From an uncultured Prevotellaceae bacterium (GTDB taxonomy: Bacteria; Bacteroidota; Bacteroidia; Bacteroidales; Bacteroidaceae): a stretch of DNA of 64,000 nt. Under the pieces are notes generated by a model, which was not told where the DNA came from, did not search any database, and saw only the letters and a program-made list of their open reading frames with translations. The stretch lies in NCBI GenBank assembly GCA_900315565.1, contig OMZS01000007.1, positions 1-64,000 on the forward strand, in the 5' to 3' direction. Numbering within the stretch: position 1 is the stretch's first letter; each line of letters begins with the position of its first letter. Positions 33,353 through 41,154 of this stretch are shown here, one piece after another. The translations under genes and the position numbers were made by a program.

Positions 33353-35994
33353 TTCGAAAAGATTCTTCGTATCAGTCTATAGAGTTCGCCTACCAGCATG
33401 ACGGGCGAAGTAAGGATGAATATGCCCAGCCACGACTCCCATGGCAGCGGTGTGGTGCGGAACATTTTTCCGCCGAAAGTAACGATGAGCCACTGACCCA
33501 CCAGCACCAGCGCCAGCACCAGCAGCATGCCTTGGCAACGATGCAGCAGTCGGAAGGCCGAATGGTGGGAGCCGAGGGTCTTGGCGTTGAAAAGATTCCA
33601 CCATTGCAGCATGACGAAAACGGTGAAAAACTCGGTCAGTTCGCGCGGGTCGATTCCTTCGATGGCTCCCATTTTCTCGATGAGCCAAAGCAGAACGAAC
33701 AAAATGGCGAAGAAGATGAAACCTATGATACCTATTCCCCAGCCCATGCTAGGCGTGATGATGAATGCTTTTTGTGAGCGGGGCTTCTGGCTCATCACTT
33801 CGCGTGAGGGCGGAAGCGAGGCCAAGGCCATGGCAGCAAAGGTGTCCATAATAAGGTTCACCCAGAGAATCTGCGTCACCGTGAGTGGCATTTCGGTGCC
33901 GATAAACGAGCCGCCCAGCACCAAGAGTAGCGCCGTGACGTTGACCACCAGCTGGAAGAACAAAAAGCGCTGAATGTTTTTGTACAGCGAGCGGCCCCAC
34001 ATCACTGCGTTCACAATGGAGCGGAACGAGTCGTCGAGCAGGGTGATGTCGCTCGCAGCCTTGGCCACGCTTGTGCCCGAGCCCAGCGACAGTCCCACGT
34101 GGGCATGGTTCAGGGCGGGCGCGTCGTTGGTGCCGTCGCCCGTCACAGCCACAATCTCACCACTCTGCTGTAGCAGGTTCACCAGCCGCTGCTTGTCGCC
34201 GGGGCGCGCGCGGCTCATCACCCTCAACGGCTCCACGCGTTTCAGGGCTTCCTCGTCGGTGAGGGCGGCGAAGTCTTGTCCCGTGATGTGCCAAAGTTCT
34301 TGTCCTACCGGGTTGTCTTCGCCCCAGATGCCTATTTGGCGCGCTATCTCGATGGCCGTAGCCGAGGTGTCGCCCGTCACTATTTTCACTTCGATGCCAG
34401 CATTGCGGCACTGGCCCACCGCTGCCGGCACATCTTCGCGAACGGGGTCGCTAATGCCGACAATGCCTTGGAAACTAAACGATTCGTCGTCGCCCTCGCC
34501 TGTGCGGCAGGCAAAGGCCAGTGTGCGCATGGCCTGCCGCTGATAAGCCAGCAGCCTGTCGTTGATGGCCTGCAGTTCGCCGTCGGCAAAACGGCATCGG
34601 CTGAGCACCACTTCGGGCGCGCCTTTCATAAAGGTGTAGTTGCCAGCCGGCGTGCTGGCAGTTGTTTCCATATATTTCTTTTCGGTAGTAAAAGGCACTT
34701 GCTTCAGCACGCGCGCCTCGCTCCGCAGGGTCCTGTAGTCGTAGTCCTTGCTTTGCAGCCATTGCAGCAGCGCCGCCTCGGTAGGATTGCCAATGGGCTT
34801 GTCGCCGTCGAGTTCTGCCGTCGAGTTGACAGCAATGGCCAGTGCCAGCAGCTTTTCGTTCTCGTCACCGTTAAGGTTACCGTTATGGTTAGGGTTAAGG
34901 TTACCGTTAAGTTTAATGTTAGGGTTCACAAACATCTTCACCACCTTCATGCGGTTTTGCGTCAGAGTGCCCGTCTTGTCGGTGCAAATCACTGTTACTG
35001 CCCCCATGGTTTCGCAGGCATGCAGCTTGCGCACCAGGTTGTTGCTCTTCAGCATGCGGCGCATGTTGAGGGCCAGACTCAGGGTGATGGCCATGGGCAG
35101 CCCCTCGGGCACCGCCATCACTATCAGCGTGACGGCCATCATGAAGTAGTGGAGCACCTCTTCCACCATGCCCATCACGTTGCCGCTGTGCCAGAGCGGG
35201 TTGTGCAGAATGTCGTTACCCAAAAACAGCACGAAGGCCAGCACAGAAACCATTGTGCCCACCTTGCTGATGAGTTTGGCCAGACGGTTGAGCTGGGCGT
35301 TGAGCGGTGTAATCACTTTTGGTGTTTCTGCCGACGACTGTGCCACGCGCCCTATTTCTGTGGCGTCGCCAACAGCCGTCACCGTCATCACACCTCTGCC
35401 GTTCATCACCATCGTTGAGCGCAACACCACATTGTCGGGATAGGCATGCTCAGTCTCCTGCGGCGCCTCTTCTGTTGCCGACACCGGGGTTGCGCTCTTT
35501 GTGGTCAGCGGCTCGCCTGTCAGCGTCGATTCGTCTATCTGCAGGTCGGTGGCTTCGGTCAGTTGGCCGTCGGCAGGCACCTCATCGCCCACCTCAAGCA
35601 GCACCACGTCGCCCACCACCACGTCGCGCCGCGCCACCTCTACCACGCGGCCGTTGCGACGCACCTTCACAGGCTGCTCTTCGTTCATGGCCGTGAGCAC
35701 GTTGAACTTCTTGGCTGCGTCGCGCTCAAAATAGAAACCTACGGTGGTGGCAAAAAATATGGCAAGAATGATGCCAATGGTTTCCAAAAAGTCGTTCTCT
35801 ACAAAGGCAATGACCAGCGAAATGGCTGCTGCTACCAAAAGAATGCGGATGATGGGGTCGCTGTATTTTTCGAGATAAAGTTTCCACAACGAAATCTTCG
35901 CCGGTGGTGTCAGCACATTCTGCCCGTGCTCATTTCGGCTTCTGAGCACCTCGGAATCTGTGAGACCGTTGGGCGATGTATGGGTTTCAAACAT
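33349..35994 (-). CDS. Calcium-transporting P-type ATPase (PMCA/SERCA-like)
   Basis: An 881-residue P2-type ATPase that exports Ca2+ across the inner membrane. It has the PEGLP ion-binding motif (AVPEGLPMAI), phosphorylation site CTDKTGTLTQN, the actuator loop LTGEP and the hinge TGDGTNDAPAL, with about ten membrane segments. Between the phosphorylation site and the nucleotide domain it carries an unusual run (KLNGNLNPNHNGNLNGD) encoded by a hexamer repeat at 34866-34930. First gene of an operon with ribF. Confidence 0.95.
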   Translation of the reverse strand: MFETHTSPNGLTDSEVLRSRNEHGQNVLTPPAKISLWKLYLEKYSDPIIRILLVAAAISLVIAFVENDFLETIGIILAIFFATTVGFYFERDAAKKFNVLTAMNEEQPVKVRRNGRVVEVARRDVVVGDVVLLEVGDEVPADGQLTEATDLQIDESTLTGEPLTTKSATPVSATEEAPQETEHAYPDNVVLRSTMVMNGRGVMTVTAVGDATEIGRVAQSSAETPKVITPLNAQLNRLAKLISKVGTMVSVLAFVLFLGNDILHNPLWHSGNVMGMVEEVLHYFMMAVTLIVMAVPEGLPMAITLSLALNMRRMLKSNNLVRKLHACETMGAVTVICTDKTGTLTQNRMKVVKMFVNPNIKLNGNLNPNHNGNLNGDENEKLLALAIAVNSTAELDGDKPIGNPTEAALLQWLQSKDYDYRTLRSEARVLKQVPFTTEKKYMETTASTPAGNYTFMKGAPEVVLSRCRFADGELQAINDRLLAYQRQAMRTLAFACRTGEGDDESFSFQGIVGISDPVREDVPAAVGQCRNAGIEVKIVTGDTSATAIEIARQIGIWGEDNPVGQELWHITGQDFAALTDEEALKRVEPLRVMSRARPGDKQRLVNLLQQSGEIVAVTGDGTNDAPALNHAHVGLSLGSGTSVAKAASDITLLDDSFRSIVNAVMWGRSLYKNIQRFLFFQLVVNVTALLLVLGGSFIGTEMPLTVTQILWVNLIMDTFAAMALASLPPSREVMSQKPRSQKAFIITPSMGWGIGIIGFIFFAILFVLLWLIEKMGAIEGIDPRELTEFFTVFVMLQWWNLFNAKTLGSHHSAFRLLHRCQGMLLVLALVLVGQWLIVTFGGKMFRTTPLPWESWLGIFILTSPVMLVGELYRLIRRIFSK
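34866..34930 (-). repeat. AACNNT hexamer repeat inside the Ca2+-ATPase gene
   Basis: On the coding strand about nine 6-bp units (AACGGT, AACCTT, AACCCT, AACCAT) encode alternating Asn and another residue, forming a loop in the ATPase. The unit length keeps the frame. The same family lies in the leader at 20409-20479. Confidence 0.85.
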
Positions 35995-36019
35995 AGCGTA
36001 GATATAAAAAAATGCGGTG

Positions 36020-36051
36020 CAAAATTACGTAATTAACAACGATTATGCAAA
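36020..36051 (-). promoter_or_regulatory. Promoter of the Ca2+-ATPase-ribF operon
   Basis: On the minus strand TTTG (36051-36048) and TAATTTTG (36027-36020) are 20 bp apart. The leader before ATG 35994 is about 18 nt. Confidence 0.78.
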
Positions 36052-36109
36052 CTCTCTCGCGTTTTTATCTGACAAAATAAGACTCTTTCAGCTCTTTTTG
36101 CAAAAAAAA

Positions 36110-36141
36110 TTTGGAATTTTGGCCGATAAGCACTAACTTTG
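36110..36141 (+). promoter_or_regulatory. Promoter of tRNA-Met
   Basis: TTTG (36110-36113), 20 bp, TAACTTTG (36134-36141): a full consensus match, 34 bp before the tRNA. Confidence 0.82.
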
Positions 36142-36175
36142 CAACCGCAAACCTTAGAATATAAGGATTGTCAGC

Positions 36176-36249
36176 GGGCTTTTAGCTCAGTTGGTTAGAG
36201 CAACAGACTCATAATCTGGAGGTCCTAGGTTCAAGCCCTAGATGGCCCA
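36176..36249 (+). tRNA. tRNA with anticodon CAT (elongator Met, or Ile2)
   Basis: A 74-nt cloverleaf with anticodon CAT at 36210-36212, D-arm TTTAGCTCAGTTGGTTAGAG and T-loop GGTTCAAGCC. The first acceptor pair is G-C, so it is not the initiator. The acceptor has one T-T mismatch (positions 6-67). Methionine is more likely, but an Ile2 tRNA modified to lysidine cannot be excluded. The CCA end is not encoded. Confidence 0.9.
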
Positions 36250-36260
36250 CATGGCAAAAC

Positions 36261-36295
36261 AAAAAGGAGTTACATCAAAAATGTAGCTCCTTTTT
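36261..36295 (+). terminator. Terminator of tRNA-Met
   Basis: AAAAAGGAGTTACAT pairs with ATGTAGCTCCTTTTT (one T-G pair) around CAAAA, followed by CTTTTT. Confidence 0.88.
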
Positions 36296-36310
36296 CTTTT
36301 TATGCAGGCA

Positions 36311-36740
36311 TAACCTCACGACGACAGGCTGACCCACATTTGCTAGCCTGTATTATTCAAACCTTTCGATGCGCCAGCCGCTCCCCGACCCTGTAGGGGC
36401 GGGGTGGCCGTAGGCCGGGTGGGGTCAGTATTGTTTTCACTAAATTGTAATATTACAGACCCCACCCCTGGCCCCTCCCCTTGAGGGTAGGGGAGCTGCT
36501 TCCGCCTTGTGTTTCTATGAATAATCCAGACTAGAGAATTTTGGCGTATTACCGTGAGATATTTCTTTATCTCGCAACGTTGCTGTCGTAACTCACGACG
36601 ATAGACTGAAATTATCTAGAGAATTATGGCGTTTTACCGTGAAATAAAAATCTGTCTCGCGGAATAGCTGTCGTAACTCACGACGATAGGTTGAAATTTT
36701 CTAGAGAATTTTGGCAAAATGTCGTGAAATAAAATCGCGA
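36311..36740. repeat. 85-bp-phased CTAG repeat, locus B, interrupted by a GC-rich element
   Basis: CTAGAGAATT cores at 36531, 36616 and 36701 are exactly 85 bp apart. Each unit continues GGCGTnTTACCGTGA and ends CTCACGACGATA-n3-TGAAATT. A further unit end (CTCACGACGACAGGCTG, then CTAG at 36343) lies left of the GC-rich element at 36381-36495, and GCTAGCCTGTATTATTC there is repeated inverted at 36519-36536. The region 36296-36810 has no gene. Confidence 0.8.
36381..36495. repeat. GC-rich inverted-repeat element, second full copy
   Basis: Arms CTCCCCGACCC...GGGTGGGGTC (36381-36426) and GACCCCACCCC...GGGGAG (36456-36495) are imperfect reverse complements around an AT-rich centre. The build matches 191-299. 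Confidence 0.78.
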
Positions 36741-36810
36741 TTTTCGGCAACAGGAAAACATCGCCCGAGGTCGTGCGCACAAAAGCTGCCGAAAAAAACA
36801 TGGCAATAAT

Positions 36811-36842
36811 TTTGGTGTTTCCGTCAAATTGCATTATTTTTG
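36811..36842 (+). promoter_or_regulatory. Promoter of the acyl-CoA ligase-prfB operon
   Basis: TTTG (36811-36814), 20 bp, TATTTTTG (36835-36842). The ATG at 36870 leaves a leader of about 20 nt, which also rules out the longer reading from 36840. Confidence 0.82.
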
Positions 36843-36869
36843 CAGATTATAACAAACAAACTGGCGCTT

Positions 36870-38678
36870 ATGCAAAACAATTGTCATCTTTCGGTGCTTA
36901 TTCACAAGCAGGCCGAGAAATATGGTGAGAAAACAGTGCTCAACTACCGCGACTTTGGCAGTTTGAAATGGAAAACGGCCACGTGGAACGATTTTTCCAA
37001 CAGCGTGCGGCAGGTGTCGAACGCCATGCTCAACCTGGGCGTGAAGGTTCAGGAGAATGTGGGCGTGTTTGCACAGAACACGGTGCAGGGGCTCTACGTG
37101 GATTTCGGCGCTTGGGGCATCCGTGCTGTTACTGTGCCGTTTTATGCCACGAGCAGTGAGCAGCAGATTCAGTATATGATAGGCGATGCGCAGATACGTT
37201 TTCTCTTCGTGGGCGAGCAGGAACAGTACGACAAGGCGCACCGCATTTTCCCGCTTTGTCCTACGTTGGAACGCATCATTGTGTTCGACGCCAGTGTGCG
37301 TATTAATGCTCACGACCCCAACACCATTTTCTTTGAAGACTTCTTGAAGCTGGGCGAAGGCTTCCCCCGCCAGCCTGAGCTGGAGGAACTCTATCGCCAG
37401 GCCAGTTTCGACGACTTGGCCAATATTCTCTATACCAGCGGCACTACGGGCGACTCGAAGGGTGTGATGCTTACTTACAGCCAGTACCACGCCGCTTTCG
37501 AGGCTAACGACAAATGTGTGCCTGTGGGCGAGCAAGACCGCGTGATGAACTTCCTCCCCTTTACCCATATCTTTGAACGCGGATGGACTATCTTGTGTCT
37601 CACCGAGGGTGCCGAACTGATAGTGAACACTTACCCGCGCGAGGTGCAGCAGAGCATGCGCGAGACTCACCCCACTTGCATGAGCTCGGTGCCGCGCTTC
37701 TGGGAAAAAGTGCTCGTCGGAGTGAAAGAGAAAATAGAGAACTCGAACGCCGTGGAGCGCAAGCTCATGAAAAAGGCGCTCGCCGTTGGGCGCAAGCACA
37801 ACATAGAATATCTCAGCCGTGGCAAGCGTCCGCCGCTGCCGCTGCATCTGGAATATAAGATGTACGACAAGACGCTCTTCAGTCTCGTGCGCAAGCAGTT
37901 GGGACTTGAGAACGCCCACTTCTTTCCTACTGCCGGGGCAGCCGTCTCGGCCGAGGTGGAGGAGTTTATTCATTCGCTGGGCATCAACATGATAGTGGGC
38001 TACGGACTCACCGAGAGCCTGGCCACCGTCAGCTGCGACCATCTGGGCGAGCCGTTCACCATTGGTTCGGTGGGCCGGCCCATCGAGGGCATCGAGATAA
38101 AAATTGGTGAGGACGACGAGGTTCTGCTCAAAGGCCCCACCATCACCCGCGGCTACTACAACCGTCCGGCTCTGAACGAGCAGGCTTTCGATGCCGACGG
38201 CTTCTTCCATACGGGTGACGCCGGCTATCTGCGCGACGGCGAACTGTTCCTCAAGGAGCGCATCAAAGACCTCTTCAAGACCTCCAACGGCAAGTATATC
38301 GCCCCGCAGATGATTGAGTCGAAACTGCTTGTTGATAAGTTTATTGAGCAGATTGCCGTCATCGCCGACGAGCGCAAGTTTGTCTCGGCGCTCATCGTGC
38401 CGGCCTATCAGGAACTGGAAGACTTTGCCAAGGAAAACAACATCACCTACGGCAGCCGCGAGGAGCTCTGCCAAAACAAGATGGTGAACGAAATGATAAA
38501 AGAGCGCATAGAAACGCTGCAGCAGCAGCTGGCCAGCTACGAGCAAATCAAGCGTTTCACATTGTTGCCGCATCCCTTCACCATGGAGGCAGGCGAGCTG
38601 ACCAACACGCTGAAAATACGCCGCCGCGTGCTCAACGTAAACTACAAGGACGTGATTGACAAGATGTACGAAGAGTAA
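36870..38678 (+). CDS. Long-chain fatty-acid-CoA ligase (AMP-dependent synthetase)
   Basis: A 602-residue adenylate-forming enzyme that activates long-chain fatty acids with ATP and CoA. Motif A3 is YTSGTTGDSKGVML (about 188-201), A5 is YGLTES (about 370-375), and the hinge region is TGDAGYLRDGELFLKER (about 444-460). It resembles the FadD15 branch that has a shortened C-terminus. The ATG follows the promoter by about 28 bp. prfB starts 3 bp after its stop, so the two genes share a transcript. Confidence 0.93.
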   Translation: MQNNCHLSVLIHKQAEKYGEKTVLNYRDFGSLKWKTATWNDFSNSVRQVSNAMLNLGVKVQENVGVFAQNTVQGLYVDFGAWGIRAVTVPFYATSSEQQIQYMIGDAQIRFLFVGEQEQYDKAHRIFPLCPTLERIIVFDASVRINAHDPNTIFFEDFLKLGEGFPRQPELEELYRQASFDDLANILYTSGTTGDSKGVMLTYSQYHAAFEANDKCVPVGEQDRVMNFLPFTHIFERGWTILCLTEGAELIVNTYPREVQQSMRETHPTCMSSVPRFWEKVLVGVKEKIENSNAVERKLMKKALAVGRKHNIEYLSRGKRPPLPLHLEYKMYDKTLFSLVRKQLGLENAHFFPTAGAAVSAEVEEFIHSLGINMIVGYGLTESLATVSCDHLGEPFTIGSVGRPIEGIEIKIGEDDEVLLKGPTITRGYYNRPALNEQAFDADGFFHTGDAGYLRDGELFLKERIKDLFKTSNGKYIAPQMIESKLLVDKFIEQIAVIADERKFVSALIVPAYQELEDFAKENNITYGSREELCQNKMVNEMIKERIETLQQQLASYEQIKRFTLLPHPFTMEAGELTNTLKIRRRVLNVNYKDVIDKMYEE

Positions 38679-38681
38679 AAA

Positions 38682-39803
38682 ATGATTACCCAAGAACAAC
38701 TGAAAGATATACTTGACAGAGCCGACAAACTCAGGCACTATCTGAAGATCGACGAGAAACAGATAGAGTTTGAGGAGGAACAACTGCGGACACAGGCTCC
38801 CGACTTCTGGGAAGACCCCAAACGTGCGCAGGCGCAGATGAAGAAGGTGAAGGACATACAGAAATGGATTGACGGCTACAAGAACGTCAGAACATTGGCC
38901 GACGAGCTGCAACTGGCCTTCGACTTTTACCACGAAGAGATGGTGACCGAGCAGGAAGTGGACGAAGACTACCAGAAAGCCATCGCCGCCATAGAAGACC
39001 TCGAACTGAAAAACATGCTGCGGCAGAAGGAAGACCCCATGGACTGTGTGCTGAAAATCAACAGCGGTGCCGGCGGCACCGAGAGCCAGGACTGGGCGCA
39101 GATGCTGATGCGCATGTATATGCGGTGGGCTGAGGCTCACGGCCACAAGGTGACCATCAGCAACTTGCAAGACGGCGACGAGGCCGGCATCAAGAGCGTC
39201 ACCATGGAGATAGAGGGGGGCGAATATGCTTACGGTTATCTGAAAAGCGAGAATGGCGTGCACCGTCTGGTGCGCGTGTCGCCTTTCAATGCCCAGGGCA
39301 AGCGCATGACCTCGTTTGCGTCGGTGTTTGTTTCGCCGCTGGTAGATGACACCATCGAGGTGTATGTTGACCCCGCCAAACTCTCGTGGGACACATTCCG
39401 CAGCAGTGGCGCGGGAGGCCAGAACGTGAACAAGGTGGAGAGCGGCGTGCGTCTGCGCTACTGGTACACCGACCCTGACACGGGCGAGGAAGAGGAAATA
39501 CTGATTGAGAACACCGAGACGCGCGACCAGCCCAAGAACAAGGAGCGCGCCATGACGCTGCTCAAGTCGCAACTCTACGACCGCGCCATGAAAAAACGCC
39601 TGGAGGCGCAAGCCAAGATTGAGGCTGGCAAAAAGAAAATAGAGTGGGGCAGTCAGATACGCAGCTACGTGTTCGACGACCGCCGCGTGAAAGACCATCG
39701 CACAAACTTTCAGACTTCAGACGTAGATGCCGTGATGGACGGCAAAATCGACGGTTTCATCAAGGCTTACCTCATGGAATTCCCAGTTACCGACGAGGAA
39801 TGA
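38682..39803 (+). CDS. prfB: Peptide chain release factor 2
   Basis: A 373-residue RF2 that ends translation at UAA and UGA. It has the SPF stop-codon motif (RVSPFNAQG, about 198-206) and the GGQ motif (SGAGGQNVNK, about 241-250). The frame is open from ATG through residue 373, so the +1 programmed frameshift with in-frame UGA known from many bacteria is absent: the site near residues 18-23 reads RHYLKI. It lies in an operon after the acyl-CoA ligase gene. Confidence 0.97.
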   Translation: MITQEQLKDILDRADKLRHYLKIDEKQIEFEEEQLRTQAPDFWEDPKRAQAQMKKVKDIQKWIDGYKNVRTLADELQLAFDFYHEEMVTEQEVDEDYQKAIAAIEDLELKNMLRQKEDPMDCVLKINSGAGGTESQDWAQMLMRMYMRWAEAHGHKVTISNLQDGDEAGIKSVTMEIEGGEYAYGYLKSENGVHRLVRVSPFNAQGKRMTSFASVFVSPLVDDTIEVYVDPAKLSWDTFRSSGAGGQNVNKVESGVRLRYWYTDPDTGEEEEILIENTETRDQPKNKERAMTLLKSQLYDRAMKKRLEAQAKIEAGKKKIEWGSQIRSYVFDDRRVKDHRTNFQTSDVDAVMDGKIDGFIKAYLMEFPVTDEE

Positions 39804-39875
39804 TGAACGTGAAAGATGGAAAACGAAGGAATTAAAAATTTTCAGAAACAAATAAAATAATAGGAGAACAAAATT

Positions 39876-40010
39876 ATGAGCAAGAAACTGAATGCAAAGC
39901 GCGAAGCGTACAAAAAGAAGCAGGAACAGCAGGGCCAGAAAGTAGTGAACTGGATTTTCGGTGTCCTCATTGCCCTTGGCGTCCTCTATGCCATCTACCT
40001 CTGTCTCTAA
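39876..40010 (+). CDS. Small membrane protein, 44 residues
   Basis: The peptide has a strongly basic N-terminal half (MSKKLNAKREAYKKKQEQQ) and one membrane helix (about 25-44, WIFGVLIALGVLYAIYLCL). TAGGAGAACAAAATT before the ATG is a good ribosome-binding site. It lies 73 bp after prfB and 25 bp before the CYTH gene, probably in the same transcript. The charge pattern suggests a cytoplasmic N-terminus. Function unknown. Confidence 0.75.
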   Translation: MSKKLNAKREAYKKKQEQQGQKVVNWIFGVLIALGVLYAIYLCL

Positions 40011-40034
40011 CGATTCAAGGTTAGCAGCACCATT

Positions 40035-40592
40035 ATGAGCGGACTGGAAATAGAACGTAAGTTCCTGGTAAAAAAAGGCGGCGCGTACCGACGCGCCGCC
40101 TTTTCAAGTAGTCGTATTGTTCAGGGCTATATTCCGTGCGACAATGCCACTGTGCGCATACGCCTTCGGCAACAAGACCCTATCACCCAACACCCATCAC
40201 CCATCACCCATCACCCGACACCCAACACCGACCAGGCTTTCCTGACCATCAAGGGCAAAAGCATCGATGGCGGACTGTCGCGCTATGAGTTTGAAAAAGA
40301 AATCACCACCGACGAGGCCAGGCAACTGCTGAAACTCTGTCGGGGTGGAGTCATCGACAAGCGGCGCTATCTGGTGCGTAGCGGCGAACACGTGTTCGAG
40401 GTTGATGAGTTTTACGGCGACAACGAAGGTCTTGTCATGGCCGAAGTAGAATTGCAGAGTGAGGACCAACCCTACGAAAAGCCCGATTTCATCGGCCCTG
40501 AGGTGACGGGCGACCACCGATTCTACAACAAGCAAATGCTGCGGAATCCGTTTAAGCTTTGGCGCGACACTTTGCCAGAAGCATACAGATGA
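40035..40592 (+). CDS. CYTH-domain protein (triphosphate tunnel family)
   Basis: A 185-residue CYTH protein with the ExExK signature LEIERKFLV (about 4-12), then basic and acidic tunnel residues in VRIRLR, LTIKGK, YEFEKEI and VFEVDEFYGDNEGLVMAEVEL. Relatives hydrolyse inorganic triphosphate or similar compounds. Between two tunnel strands (about 52-70) it carries a loop of His, Pro and Thr encoded by a 7-bp tandem repeat (40186-40230). The 3' end overlaps the minus-strand VanZ-like gene by 41 bp. Confidence 0.9.
   Translation: MSGLEIERKFLVKKGGAYRRAAFSSSRIVQGYIPCDNATVRIRLRQQDPITQHPSPITHHPTPNTDQAFLTIKGKSIDGGLSRYEFEKEITTDEARQLLKLCRGGVIDKRRYLVRSGEHVFEVDEFYGDNEGLVMAEVELQSEDQPYEKPDFIGPEVTGDHRFYNKQMLRNPFKLWRDTLPEAYR
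40186..40230 (+). repeat. 7-bp tandem repeat (CACCCAT) inside the CYTH gene
   Basis: CACCCAA, then CACCCAT three times, CACCCGA and CACCCAA follow one another in the coding sequence. Seven is not a multiple of three, so gain or loss of one unit would shift the frame. Confidence 0.85.
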
Positions 40593-40968
40593 GCGCACCA
40601 AGGGTGGCGCCTGTGGCATTGGCCGCAAAGTCGAGCCAGTCGCCACTGCGATTGCCGCCTGTGCAGAAAGCCTGCGCCAACTCAATGAGTCCGCCCATGA
40701 GTAGCGGGGCCAGCCAGCCTCCCAGCAACCATCTGCTGAGGCTGGCTGTGTTTTTTGTGCCCCTTTTAAGGCTGTGCCTACGGCTGTACTCCCACCCAAT
40801 GAGAGTCACCAGCACAAAATACATGGCAATGTGAACCCATTTGTCGAAAAACGAAACGTCCTTGAGCGGAGTTTCGGGCACCGGCACCAGGCACACCACC
40901 CAAATGGCTGCTATCAACAGGCATGACAGCGGATAGTTTTTTACCTTGTTTAATAATTTCTCTTTCAT
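40552..40968 (-). CDS. VanZ-like membrane protein
   Basis: A 138-residue protein with four predicted membrane helices and the VanZ-type pattern DKWVHIAMYFVL (about 42-53), then GLIELAQAFCTGGNRSGDWLDFAANATGA. VanZ itself gives low-level teicoplanin resistance; most relatives, including this one, have no known role. Convergent with the CYTH gene, overlapping by 41 bp. Confidence 0.85.
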   Translation of the reverse strand: MKEKLLNKVKNYPLSCLLIAAIWVVCLVPVPETPLKDVSFFDKWVHIAMYFVLVTLIGWEYSRRHSLKRGTKNTASLSRWLLGGWLAPLLMGGLIELAQAFCTGGNRSGDWLDFAANATGATLGALICMLLAKCRAKA

Positions 40969-41119
40969 CTTTCTTGTTCAGTCGCTCTTATTTTGCTATG
41001 ATAGTGCTCTTTTCCAATTTCGGCTGCAAAGATAGTGCAAAATCGAGAAATGTCTTCCTAAATTGCCGCCTTATTTCTTATTTTCTGCCAATTCATCACT
41101 AATTCTGCCATTATTTTTA

Positions 41120-41127
41120 TAATTTTG
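41120..41127 (+). promoter_or_regulatory. Promoter -7 element for the NSS transporter pair
   Basis: TAATTTTG fits TAnnTTTG and lies 27 bp before ATG 41155. No exact TTTG at -33. Its position argues against a start upstream of 41155. Confidence 0.55.
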
Positions 41128-41154
41128 CAGCGGCAATTATCATACATTATTATT

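Noticed and set aside
36311..36740. CRISPR array
   Set aside because: The repeats are 85 bp apart with only short conserved cores and no uniform spacers, and no cas genes occur in the window.
36834..39698. 954-codon open frame on the minus strand opposite the acyl-CoA ligase and prfB genes
   Set aside because: It mirrors two certain genes on the plus strand; its product is a shadow of their codon pattern (many His, Val, Leu) with no recognisable domain.
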